Assembly: GCF_031180885.1 (NCBI RefSeq)
Contig: NZ_JAPSLK010000040.1
Coordinates: forward strand, 1-64,000
DNA from: Saccharothrix sp.
Lineage (GTDB): Bacteria; Actinomycetota; Actinomycetes; Mycobacteriales; Pseudonocardiaceae
Direction: 5' to 3'
DNA length: 64,000 nucleotides
This document shows, in pieces, positions 44,454 through 52,513 of the stretch. How positions within the stretch are numbered: the stretch's first letter is position 1; each line of letters begins with the position of its first letter. The notes under the pieces are model-generated. The model made no database searches and was not told where the DNA came from. It saw nothing but the letters and a program-made list of their open reading frames with translations. The position numbers were made by a program, and so were the translations under genes.

Positions 44454-44472
44454 GGGGAGCCTCCTTGAGTTC

Positions 44473-44534
44473 TTTTCGAGAGGTCTCGAATAAACGCGGG
44501 GAGGAGTACAGTTTTCGTGAGGTGTCGAATAGAC
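44473..44534. promoter_or_regulatory. Two direct-repeat operator copies between the ArsR gene and its neighbour
   Basis: The sequence TTTTCGwGAGGTsTCGAATA occurs twice in the same direction, at 44473-44492 and 44512-44531, starts 39 bp apart, and both copies continue with rAC. This is the expected place for an autoregulating ArsR-type repressor. Confidence 0.65.
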
Positions 44535-44551
44535 CTGAGAGGCTTCTCAGC

Positions 44552-44863
44552 ATGCTGGGCCGTTGGACTCCGCTGTCCCACCCCGAGATCGCCGACGTGA
44601 CGGTGGACGACGTCCTGCGCGCCCTGGCCGACCCGACCCGGCGGAAGATCGTGCGACTGCTCATCGCCGAGGGAGACCGGCCGTGCGGCACGTTCGGCCT
44701 GCCGGTGGCGGCGTCGACCCTCAGCCACCACTTCCGGTCCCTGCGCGAGGCGGGCCTGATCCGGCAGTGGGACGAGGGCCGCAAGCGCATGAACACGTTG
44801 CGCCTGGACGAACTCGACACCCGCTTCCCGGGCCTCGTCGACACGATCCTCGCCGCCGACTAG
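44552..44863 (+). CDS. ArsR-family winged-helix regulator
   Basis: The 103-residue protein has the ArsR fold: VLRALADPTRRKIVRLLIAEG, then the recognition helix region VAASTLSHHFRSLREAGLIRQ and the wing DEGRKRMNTLRLDEL. No Cys-rich metal site is evident apart from one Cys in RPCGTFG, so the signal may not be a metal. The ATG at 44552 gives the standard N-terminus. Upstream in-frame codons would run into the operator repeats. It probably controls itself and the divergent secreted-protein gene. Confidence 0.85.
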   Translation: MLGRWTPLSHPEIADVTVDDVLRALADPTRRKIVRLLIAEGDRPCGTFGLPVAASTLSHHFRSLREAGLIRQWDEGRKRMNTLRLDELDTRFPGLVDTILAAD

Positions 44864-45086
44864 CCCCTGGGCGGGTTCGCGACCCGCTTCCAGCAGGGCG
44901 GGGCCGTCGACCGCCGCCGCCCGCGATCCACAGTCCGTACCGGGCGGCCCGGTGCAGTTGTCACGGGGTCCGGAGATCACTCGAAAGAGGACGCCCCTAC
45001 CCGCGCCGACCGCGCGCCTTGGCCCGGTCGTACCCCCAGCCCGCGAGTGCCACGCCCGCCACCAACGGGCTTTCGCCGACCCGACG

Positions 45087-45308
45087 ATGGCCCGCGTGCT
45101 CGCCCCCGGCGACGACGCCCTGATCACGCTCACCGCAGACCTGATCGCCGCCGCACGGGGCAGCGCCCGGGCGACCGACCGGCTCGACGCCGACATCTGC
45201 TGGTCGCCGGCGACGAGCCTGGGCGTCGACATCGCCCTTGGGCACCGCACCCCGGCGGCGGCGCGAGCGGTCTTGGACCACCAGGTCGACCGGGTCCTGA
45301 ACGGCTAG
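45087..45308 (+). CDS. Small open frame, doubtful hypothetical protein
   Basis: A 73-residue frame reads MARVLAPGDDALITLTADLI and ends HQVDRVLNG. Amino-acid composition looks like a real soluble helical peptide, but no ribosome site or known family is visible. It ends 4 bp inside the 3' end of the leftward SDR gene. The start is unclear, and the frame stays open further upstream to 44952. Confidence 0.35.
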   Translation: MARVLAPGDDALITLTADLIAAARGSARATDRLDADICWSPATSLGVDIALGHRTPAAARAVLDHQVDRVLNG

Positions 45309-45895
45309 GGGATGAACACCTGGCCGGTCAGCGGACCCTCGACCGCGCGGACGTAGGACTGGGCGACGTCGGCCAAGGCGACCGGGGGCATGCCGGGGAA
45401 GAAGTCGCCGTAGGCGTCCAGCGCCTCGGTGACCACGGTCGGGCTCACCGCGTTGATCCGAAGCGGCGCGATCTCGATGGCCGCCGCCCGGACGAACGAC
45501 TCGATCGCGCCGTTCGCCAGCGACGCCACCGAACCCGAAACGATCGGCTCGCGCGCCAGCACGCCCGTGATCAGCGTGAACGAACCTCGCACGTGCGCCA
45601 ACCCCTGCCGCACCAGCTCGACCTGGCTGAGCACCTTGCCCGCGAACCCGGCGCGGAAGTCGTCTGCGGTCAGGTCGGGCAGGGGCTTGAACGGGACGTC
45701 GCCCGCCGCGCTGACCACCGCGTCCACCGGGCCGGCCGTCGCGTACAGCGCGCCGACCCGCTCCGGGTCGGTCAGGTCGAAGCGCAGTTCGCCCGACGAG
45801 CGGCCGACGGTCAGCACCTCGTGGCCGCGGTCGACGAAGGTCTTGTGGACGGCCGTGCCGATCAGGCCGGAGGCGCCGATGAGGAGGATCTTCAC
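45305..45895 (-). CDS. Short-chain dehydrogenase/NAD(P)-binding reductase
   Basis: The 196-residue protein starts with a Rossmann loop (ILLIGASGLIGTAV), followed by GRSSGELRFDLTDP, VVSAAGDVPFKPL and SFTLITGVLA. The family Tyr is replaced in part: the region after the serine reads ASLANGAIESFVRAAA, as in small atypical SDRs with no YxxxK. GTG at 45895 is chosen from the N-terminal motif. It is divergent from a LysR regulator 70 bp away, a common arrangement for this SDR type. Confidence 0.8.
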   Translation of the reverse strand: MKILLIGASGLIGTAVHKTFVDRGHEVLTVGRSSGELRFDLTDPERVGALYATAGPVDAVVSAAGDVPFKPLPDLTADDFRAGFAGKVLSQVELVRQGLAHVRGSFTLITGVLAREPIVSGSVASLANGAIESFVRAAAIEIAPLRINAVSPTVVTEALDAYGDFFPGMPPVALADVAQSYVRAVEGPLTGQVFIP

Positions 45896-45930
45896 ACCTC
45901 GAACCGTATGCGCGGCAAGGCATCGCCGTG

Positions 45931-45952
45931 AAATGCTTCTCCTCGGGCATTT
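45931..45952. promoter_or_regulatory. LysR-type operator candidate
   Basis: AAATGC and GCATTT form perfect 6-bp arms with a 10-bp spacer between the divergent SDR and LysR genes. The shape (T-N11-A type) and place fit LysR binding. Confidence 0.5.
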
Positions 45953-45965
45953 ATGCTCCACGGTT

Positions 45966-46814
45966 ATGAATGTCGAGCTGAGGCACCTGCGGGCGCTGGC
46001 CGCCATCGGCGACGAGGGCACCATCACCGACGCCGCCGCCACGCTGCACGTCAGCCAGCCCGCGCTGTCCCGCACCCTGGAACAGCTCGAACATCGCCTC
46101 GGCACCCGCCTCGTCGAGCGCACCACCCGCAGTCTCGCCCTGACCGACGCCGGACGCCGGCTGTGGGAGCACGCCCACCGCATCCTCGCCCAGCTCGACG
46201 ACGCCCTCGCCGAGGCCGCCGCCGGACCGCGCCCGCTGCGCGTCGGTTTCGGGTGGGCGGCGCTGGGCCGGCACACCCTGCCGCTGCTGCGCGGGTGGCG
46301 CGAGGCGCGTCCCGGCACGCCCGTCCGGGTGCGGCGGTGCGACGACCCGGAGGTGGCGTTGCGCAAGGGCGAGGTCGACATCGCGTTCATGCGCACCCAG
46401 CCGTCCGACACCGCCCTGGCCTCCCGGGTGCTCTACCAGGAGCACCGGATCGCCGCCGTGCCGCAGGGGAACCCGTTGGCGGACAAGGAAGTCCTGCACC
46501 TGGCCGACCTCGCCGGCGAGCCGGTGGCGCTGTGCTCGACGGCCGCGACCACGAGCGCGGACCTGTGGCCGGAGGGGATGCGGCCGGACACGTTCGAGGT
46601 GCCCGGCGTGGACGAGTGGCTGACCACCATCGCGCTCGGCGAGGCGGTCGGCGTGACCACGGAGGCGACCGTGCACAGCCACCCGCACCCCGACATCCGC
46701 TACCTGCCGCTGGCCGACGCCGCCACGGTGACCGTCCGCCTGGTGTGGCCGCGCCGGCCGACGCACGCCGCGACGGGGGCGTTCCGGGAGCACGCCGTTA
46801 GCGCGTTGAGGTGA
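45966..46814 (+). CDS. LysR-family transcriptional regulator
   Basis: The 282-residue protein has the classic LysR helix-turn-helix (ELRHLRALAAIGDEGTITDA, LHVSQPALSRTLEQLEHRLG, RLVERTTRSLALTDAG) and a C-terminal effector domain from about residue 90 (PLRVGFGWAALGRH, VALRKGEVDIAFMRT). ATG at 45966 is supported by the standard N-terminus. It is divergent from the SDR gene and probably regulates it. Confidence 0.9.
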   Translation: MNVELRHLRALAAIGDEGTITDAAATLHVSQPALSRTLEQLEHRLGTRLVERTTRSLALTDAGRRLWEHAHRILAQLDDALAEAAAGPRPLRVGFGWAALGRHTLPLLRGWREARPGTPVRVRRCDDPEVALRKGEVDIAFMRTQPSDTALASRVLYQEHRIAAVPQGNPLADKEVLHLADLAGEPVALCSTAATTSADLWPEGMRPDTFEVPGVDEWLTTIALGEAVGVTTEATVHSHPHPDIRYLPLADAATVTVRLVWPRRPTHAATGAFREHAVSALR

Positions 46815-46856
46815 CGTCCGTTGCGCTGATCGCGACCCGCCGGGTACTGCTCAGGC

Positions 46857-48116
46857 GTGAACCCCGACCTGCTGCGCAACCACCTGGCCCGCCGCGACCT
46901 GCTCAAGCTCGCGGGTGCGGGCCTCGCCGCCACCGCCGTCCCGGCCGCCACCGCCACCCCAGCCACTGCCGCGCCTGAAGAGTCCGCGCCTGACGCGTCC
47001 GCGCCTGACGCGGCCGGCAGGTTCGACGACACGCCGTTCGACTACGCCGACCCGGCCAACCTCGCCGACTGGGCGCCCAGCCGGTACGGACCGGACGACC
47101 AGCGGGGCGCGCTCAACGAGGTGACGCCCGCCAAGACCGCCGCCGCCCTGGCCCTGCTCAACCCCCGCCGCGAGGTCAAGACCTACAACCTCGGCGAGCT
47201 GATGTGGAACGGCTTCCCCGCCTTCCGCACCGACCCGCGCCGCACCTACGAGCAGCGGCTCACCATCTGGGGCTACCCGCCACCGCCCGGGTTCCTGGAG
47301 CAGGGCGGCATCCTGGTCGCGCTGGAACCGCTGGGCGCCAACAAGATCAGCGTGCACGAGGAGCGGTTCGAGGCCGAGTTCTCGCCCAAGCACGCCAAGC
47401 CGCTGGCCGCGACCTACCAGATCGGCACCCAGACCGACAACCTCAACCACGTCGGCGCGGCCGAGTTCTTCTACAACGGCCGGCGCGGCCCCGACATCGC
47501 CCGCCCGCACGGCACCATCGCGTTGGGCGCGGAGCACATGGGCCCGGTCGTGACCCGGGGCATCCTGCTGGACGTGCTCGGCGTGAAGCTCGCGCGCGAC
47601 CGGGTCGAGGACCTGGCGGAGCCGGCGAGCAACGGGAAGCCGTTGCTGCGCGAGAACTACCGGATCACCGTGGAGGACATCAAGGACGCCATGGAGTTCG
47701 GCGGGATCAAGCGCATCGAACCCGGTGACGTCGTCCTGTTCCACACCGGCTGGAACCAGCTGCTGGCGCGGCGCGACCCGGCCGACATCGCGCGCTGGGA
47801 GGCCAGTCGGGGGCTGCCGGGGATCTACGTGCGCGAGGCGCGGTGGCTGTCCCGGTTCCGGCCCGCGATCGTCGGCGGCGACACGTGGGGGCTGGAGGTG
47901 CTGGGCAACCCGGTCAACGGCGACGGGACGGCGTTCCCGGTGCACCAGGAGCTGCTGATGCGGCACGGCATCCGCATCGGCGAGTCGTACGTGGTGGACG
48001 AGTTGGCGGCGGACCGGGTGCACGAGTTCGTGTTCATCGTGACGCCGCAGTACGCGGAGGGCGCGACGGCCGGCAACACGCCCCCGGCAGCCCTGGGCCA
48101 GCCCCGGCGGCACTGA
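46857..48116 (+). CDS. Cyclase-family (kynurenine-formamidase-like) metal hydrolase, exported
   Basis: The 419-residue product has a Tat-like leader (HLARRDLLKLAGAGLAATAV). A cyclase-family domain (PF04199) follows: WAPSRYGPDDQRGALNEVTP at its start, YQIGTQTDNLNHVGAAEFFY where the family has its metal histidines, and DVVLFHTGWNQL. The usual HxGTHxD is altered here, as in the large actinobacterial subgroup. The substrate is unknown. The GTG start is close to a weak ribosome site. Its stop codon directly abuts the stop of the kinase gene on the other strand with no base between. Confidence 0.8.
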   Translation: MNPDLLRNHLARRDLLKLAGAGLAATAVPAATATPATAAPEESAPDASAPDAAGRFDDTPFDYADPANLADWAPSRYGPDDQRGALNEVTPAKTAAALALLNPRREVKTYNLGELMWNGFPAFRTDPRRTYEQRLTIWGYPPPPGFLEQGGILVALEPLGANKISVHEERFEAEFSPKHAKPLAATYQIGTQTDNLNHVGAAEFFYNGRRGPDIARPHGTIALGAEHMGPVVTRGILLDVLGVKLARDRVEDLAEPASNGKPLLRENYRITVEDIKDAMEFGGIKRIEPGDVVLFHTGWNQLLARRDPADIARWEASRGLPGIYVREARWLSRFRPAIVGGDTWGLEVLGNPVNGDGTAFPVHQELLMRHGIRIGESYVVDELAADRVHEFVFIVTPQYAEGATAGNTPPAALGQPRRH

Positions 48117-49565
48117 TCACTCGTCGTCGTCGTCCTTCTTGCCGCCGATCCGCTCGGTGGACAGCACCTGGATGTCGGTGACCCGCCCGTCGACGACGGT
48201 GACGCGGTGGGTGTCCCGGTGCTTGCCCCGGCGCTCGTACTGGATGCCGATGACGACGGTGGTGGGGCTGTCGGCCTTGGGCGGGGTGGTGATCTCGACC
48301 TTGTCGGCGTCGCGCCAGGACCTGTTGTTCTTCGACAGGTCCTTGTAGTACTCGGCGACGGTGCGTTCGAGGGCCCGGGTGTCGACCTTGGGTGTGGTGG
48401 TGGTCGTGGTCGTCTTGGTGGTGGTGGTGCTCGCGGTGGTGGGGGTGGCGGCGGGGGTGTCCTCGCCCCGGCTCGCCAGCACGGCCACCACGACGACGAC
48501 CGCGACCGCCAGTGCCGCACCCGCCAGCAGCCACGTGCGGTTGGGGCGCGATGGTGGGGTGGCGGGGACGGGGTGCGGGTCGAGCCGCGTGCCGGGTGGG
48601 GGCGCGCCGAAGTCGAGCCGGGTCGGCGGGGGAGCGACGGGTTGGAGGTGCGGGGGCGCGGCGGGCGTCGGGCCGGTGGGCGATGCGCCCGCTGCCGCTG
48701 GCGGCAGCCCGGCCGACGCCTGGCCGGCCGACGCCTGGCCGGCCGACGCCTGGCCGGCTGCCGAATGCGCGCCGGGCGAGGCGTCGGCTGCCGCGCGGAG
48801 GCGGTGGGCGGCTTCTGCCATCGTCGGGCGGGTGGCGGGGTCGGTGCGGAGGAGGTCCAGCAAGATCGCGGTCAGCTCGCCTGCCCGGGTGGGCGGTGGG
48901 AAGTGGCCCGCTGCCACGGCGTGCAGCAGGGCGATGGCGTTGTCCCCGTCCCCGAACGGCGGTCGTCCTTCCACCAGCGCGTACAGCGTGGCACCCAGGG
49001 CGAACACGTCCGACGCCGGTCCCGGCACCCCGCCGCGCGCCACCTCCGGCGCCAGGAACGCGGGCGTCCCGGCCAGCACGCCGGTCCGGGTCACGGTCAC
49101 GTCCCCGAACGCCCGCGCGATGCCGAAGTCGGTGATCTTCGCGGTGCCGTCGTCGGTGCGCAGGATGTTGCCGGGCTTGACGTCCCGGTGCACGATCCCC
49201 GCCGCGTGCGCGGCGGCCAGCGCGGACGCGACCTGGGCACCGACCCGGGCGGCCTCCGCGACCGGCAGGACGACACCGGACAGCGACCGCCCCGCCACGT
49301 ACTCCATCACCAGCACGGGCACATCGCCGTCGGTCACCACGTCGTGCACGGTCACCGCGTTGGGGTGGTGCAGCCGGGCCGCGATGCGGGCTTCGCGCGC
49401 CGCCCGTGCCGCCGCCTCCCCGGGGTCGGCACCGGGCGGCACCACCAGCAGCTTCACCGCCACCTCGCGGTGCAGCCGCTCGTCGAAAGCCCGCCACACG
49501 ACGCCCATCGCGCCCGCGCCGAGCCGTTCCACGAGCCGGTAGCGCCCGGCGACGACCTCGGTCAC
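48117..49565 (-). CDS. Membrane serine/threonine protein kinase
   Basis: The 482-residue protein has a complete Hanks-type kinase domain: LGAGAMGVVW, VAVKLL, HRDVKPGNIL, TDFGIAR and APEVARGG. A Pro/Ala-rich linker with three ASAGQ-type repeats, one membrane helix (WLLAGAALAVAVVVVVAVLA, about residues 345-364), a Thr-rich stretch and a short outer domain of about 100 residues follow. No PASTA repeats are seen, so the signal is unknown. The GTG start overlaps the stop of the methyltransferase gene (GTGA). Confidence 0.92.
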   Translation of the reverse strand: MTEVVAGRYRLVERLGAGAMGVVWRAFDERLHREVAVKLLVVPPGADPGEAAARAAREARIAARLHHPNAVTVHDVVTDGDVPVLVMEYVAGRSLSGVVLPVAEAARVGAQVASALAAAHAAGIVHRDVKPGNILRTDDGTAKITDFGIARAFGDVTVTRTGVLAGTPAFLAPEVARGGVPGPASDVFALGATLYALVEGRPPFGDGDNAIALLHAVAAGHFPPPTRAGELTAILLDLLRTDPATRPTMAEAAHRLRAAADASPGAHSAAGQASAGQASAGQASAGLPPAAAGASPTGPTPAAPPHLQPVAPPPTRLDFGAPPPGTRLDPHPVPATPPSRPNRTWLLAGAALAVAVVVVVAVLASRGEDTPAATPTTASTTTTKTTTTTTTPKVDTRALERTVAEYYKDLSKNNRSWRDADKVEITTPPKADSPTTVVIGIQYERRGKHRDTHRVTVVDGRVTDIQVLSTERIGGKKDDDDE

Positions 49566-50365
49566 GCCTTGCGACCCACTCCGGCGAACGTGGACGTCGT
49601 GCTGGCGTCCGCGACCTCCTCACCGGGCTCGGGCCGCCACTCCGGCAGGTACACCACGCCAGGCTCGACCAGTTCCAGGTCGCCGAACAGCTCGGTGACC
49701 TCGCGGCGGGTGCGCATGGTGAAGTCGCCGACCCGGCGGCGGAACTGCCGGGTGCCCTCCTCGGCCCGGTCGGCGTCGCCCTCGAGGCTGGCGTGCGACA
49801 GGGCCAGGTAGCTGCCCGGCACGGCGGGTTCGAGGTAGCGGCGGATCAGGCCGGCCGGGTCGTCGGCGTCGTCCACGAAGTGCAGCACGGCGAACATCAG
49901 CACCGCCACCGGCCGCGAGAAGTCCAGCAGCTTCCGCGTCTCCTCGGCCTCCAGCACGTCCTGCGGGCGGCGCAGGTCGGCCAGCACCGCGTCCGCGTTG
50001 GGCTCGTCGCGCAGGATCGCGCGGCTGTGCGCGACCGCCACCGCGTCGCAGTCCACGTAGACGATCCGGGCGGTCGGGTCGTGCCGCCACGCGACCTCGT
50101 GGACGTTGCCCACGGTCGGGATGCCCGACCCGAGGTCGAGGAACTGGGTGACCCCCTGACCGACCAGGTAGGACACCGCGCGGCGCAGGTAGGCCCGGTT
50201 CGCCCGCAGGATCGCGGGCAGGCCCGGCATGGCGTTCGTGATCGCCGCGGCGGCGTCCCGGTCGACCTGGAAGTTGTGCGAGCCGCCCAGGTGCACGTCG
50301 TACACCCGGGCCGGGCTCGGCTTCTGCAGGTCGATCTCCGGGCCCACCCAAGCCGGTCGTTGCAT
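49562..50365 (-). CDS. SAM-dependent methyltransferase (DUF574/Methyltransf_19)
   Basis: The 267-residue protein has the opening of the actinomycete DUF574 family (PARVYDVHLGGSHNFQVDRD), a SAM-binding loop (FLDLGSGIPTVGNVHEVA) and VYVDCDAVAVAHS. Members are very common in actinomycetes, but their substrates are mostly unknown. I prefer the ATG at 50365, which follows GGAGGGACTGGGG, over a longer frame. It is co-transcribed with the Ser/Thr kinase, and a functional link is possible. Confidence 0.85.
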   Translation of the reverse strand: MQRPAWVGPEIDLQKPSPARVYDVHLGGSHNFQVDRDAAAAITNAMPGLPAILRANRAYLRRAVSYLVGQGVTQFLDLGSGIPTVGNVHEVAWRHDPTARIVYVDCDAVAVAHSRAILRDEPNADAVLADLRRPQDVLEAEETRKLLDFSRPVAVLMFAVLHFVDDADDPAGLIRRYLEPAVPGSYLALSHASLEGDADRAEEGTRQFRRRVGDFTMRTRREVTELFGDLELVEPGVVYLPEWRPEPGEEVADASTTSTFAGVGRKA

Positions 50366-50399
50366 CCCCAGTCCCTCCGTCGGCGAAACCGGCGACACG

Positions 50400-51791
50400 C
50401 TATCGCGGCGCGGTGTCCGCCGGCACCGGGTCCTCCGGTCCGCGCAGCACCCACGCCCCGCGCCGCCGCACGACCAGCGCGTAGTACAGCGCCGCCGCCA
50501 CGCCGATGCCCGCGGTGATCGCCAGGCTGGGCCGCCCGACGACCGGGTCGAGGAAGTTCGTCCACACCACGTACGCCAGCGCGCCCAGCGCCAGCACCGG
50601 GGCGACCGGGAACCACGGCATCCGGTACGCGGCGTGCGCGGTGGTGCCGTTGCGCCGCCCGGCCAGGACCGCCAGGCACAGCGCCGCGTACACCGCGACG
50701 ATCGAGGTGGCCGTGACGACGAGCAGGAAGTCCTTGTCCGCGAAGCACAACGCGGTCGCGAACGCCCCCGTCACCACGGTCGCGACCCACGGCGTCCCGG
50801 TGCCGGGGTGGATCGCCGCCAGCGCCCGGCTCACCGTGCCCGGCCACGCGGTGTCCCGGCCGGTGCTGAACACCATCCGCGAGGTGATGAGGATGATCGC
50901 CAGCACCGCGTTGAGGATCGCCAGCGCCACGGCCAGGCTGATCACGGTGTTCACCGCGGACCCGGCCTGCCCGGCGACGAAGTGGGACATCATGTTGTCG
51001 GCGGCGAACAGGTCGGGCAGCGACGGCGCGCCCAGCAGGACCGCCGTCACCGGGATCAACTCCGCGCAGACCGTGATCGCCAGCGCCCACAGGATCGCCC
51101 GCGCGATGCCGCGGTGCGCGTCGTCGGTCTCCTCGCCGAAGTACACCGCCGAGCCGTAGCCGTTGTAGGAGAAGATCGCGACCGCCGCCGCGGCCGTGAT
51201 CACGCCGAAGGACACAGGACCGGCCGCGTTGACCGGTTCCGTGAGCAGGTCGCCCAGCGGCCGGGCCGGGTCGAACAGGCCCAGCGCGCTGACCACCGCC
51301 AGCGCGGCCAGTTCGATCACCAGGAAGATCCCGGTGATCCACGCGTTGAGCTTGACGTCGAACACCGCCAGCGCGGTCGCGCCCGCCGTCGCCACGGCCG
51401 CGACGACCGGCCCGTTCAGGCCCGGGAACAGCACTTCGAGGTAGGTGCCGACGCCGAGCGCGATGACCGCGATGATCAGCAACTGGGTCACCAGCAGCAG
51501 GCCGAGGGTGACGAACCCGGGCAGCCGGCCCAGCGTGCGCGCGACGATGGCGTACTCGCCGCCGCTGAGCGGGTAGGCCGAGGCCAGTTCGGCGTAGACG
51601 AACGCCATGAAGACGCCGACGACGGCGGCGACCACGAAGCTCCAGAACGCTCCGCTGCCCGCCTGGCCCACCACCCCCGGCGCGATGATGAACACCGAGG
51701 ACGCGGGCGAGATCGCGGACAGCGTGATGAGCAGCGTGCCGAGCACTTTGAGCCCGCGCCGAAGGGCGGGTGACGACGACCGGTCCGGCAT
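50400..51791 (-). CDS. Amino acid permease (APC superfamily)
   Basis: The 463-residue protein has about twelve membrane helices and APC-family landmarks: SAISPASSVFIIAPGVVGQAG in helix 1, YAELASAYPLSGGEYAIVAR in helix 2, and FSYNGYGSAVYFGEETDDAH around helix 6. It imports or exchanges an amino acid or amine. It is divergent from a TetR regulator with a perfect palindrome between, and the DmpA-type peptidase lies next to that regulator, so peptide or amino-acid use is a shared theme. Confidence 0.88.
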   Translation of the reverse strand: MPDRSSSPALRRGLKVLGTLLITLSAISPASSVFIIAPGVVGQAGSGAFWSFVVAAVVGVFMAFVYAELASAYPLSGGEYAIVARTLGRLPGFVTLGLLLVTQLLIIAVIALGVGTYLEVLFPGLNGPVVAAVATAGATALAVFDVKLNAWITGIFLVIELAALAVVSALGLFDPARPLGDLLTEPVNAAGPVSFGVITAAAAVAIFSYNGYGSAVYFGEETDDAHRGIARAILWALAITVCAELIPVTAVLLGAPSLPDLFAADNMMSHFVAGQAGSAVNTVISLAVALAILNAVLAIILITSRMVFSTGRDTAWPGTVSRALAAIHPGTGTPWVATVVTGAFATALCFADKDFLLVVTATSIVAVYAALCLAVLAGRRNGTTAHAAYRMPWFPVAPVLALGALAYVVWTNFLDPVVGRPSLAITAGIGVAAALYYALVVRRRGAWVLRGPEDPVPADTAPR

Positions 51792-51805
51792 GGCGGTCTC
51801 CTTCG

Positions 51806-51838
51806 CCGAGTTCTTTGACTGGCCATCAAAGAACTCGG
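51806..51838. promoter_or_regulatory. Perfect palindrome between the APC permease and the TetR regulator
   Basis: CCGAGTTCTTTGA (51806-51818) is exactly complementary to TCAAAGAACTCGG (51826-51838) across CTGGCCA. It is 15 bp upstream of the permease start and 70 bp from the TetR start, as expected for an operator. Confidence 0.75.
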
Positions 51839-51907
51839 GGTGGAGTTCGTCAATAGCGGAGAGCTGTCGACTTGCGTTCTCTGAAGATCACTTGAAGAAT
51901 CGCCGGT

Positions 51908-52513
51908 ATGCCGAGACCGAGCCGCGCCCACGAGAAGCGCGAGGAGCTGGTGGCCGCCGCGCGCCGGGCCGTGCTGGAGCGGGGCGTGCTGGACCTGCGC
52001 CTGCGCGACGTCGCCGACCGGGCCGAGATGTCCACCGGGTCGGTCCTGTACTACTTCCCGAACCTCGGCGACCTGCTGTTCGAGGTGCAGCGGGAGGCGA
52101 TCGAGCGGTTCTGCGTCGACCGCGAGGCCGCCGCCCGCCGCGAACCCGACCCGCGCCGCCGGCTGGTCACCACCATCCGCGCGGGCCTGCCGACCGGTCG
52201 CGACGACGAGCTGTGCGTGCTGATCTACGAGCTGGGCGCGTACGCCCGCCGCGACCCCGCCTACGCCGCCCAGCACATCCGCCTGTGCGAGCGCCAGGTC
52301 GCGCTGTACGCGGCGATCCTCGAAGCGGGCGCGGCGACCGGCGTGTTCGACCTGACCCGGGACGCCACCACCATCGCCCGCGGCCTGGTCGCCCTGGAGG
52401 ACGGCCTCGGGCTGCACCTCACGCACGCCGTGCCGACGTTCACCGTCCCGGAGGCCGAGGCGGTTCTCGTCGCCTTCGCCGCCGACGCCACCCGCTGCGA
52501 CCTGGAGGCCTGA
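51908..52513 (+). CDS. TetR-family transcriptional regulator
   Basis: The 201-residue protein has a TetR HTH at its N-terminus (EKREELVAAARRAVLERG, LRLRDVADRAEMSTGSVLYYFPN). The ligand domain follows and includes an odd Cys-containing DDELCVLIYELGAYARRD. It probably represses the permease and its own operon through the palindrome upstream. The stop overlaps the start of the peptidase gene (TGATG), so the two are coupled. Confidence 0.9.
   Translation: MPRPSRAHEKREELVAAARRAVLERGVLDLRLRDVADRAEMSTGSVLYYFPNLGDLLFEVQREAIERFCVDREAAARREPDPRRRLVTTIRAGLPTGRDDELCVLIYELGAYARRDPAYAAQHIRLCERQVALYAAILEAGAATGVFDLTRDATTIARGLVALEDGLGLHLTHAVPTFTVPEAEAVLVAFAADATRCDLEA

Noticed and set aside
44997..45250. A minus-strand open frame ending in GWGYDRAKARGRRG that overlaps the small plus-strand frame
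   Set aside because: It is continuous with shadow sequence of the SDR gene, has no start or family, and is probably chance.
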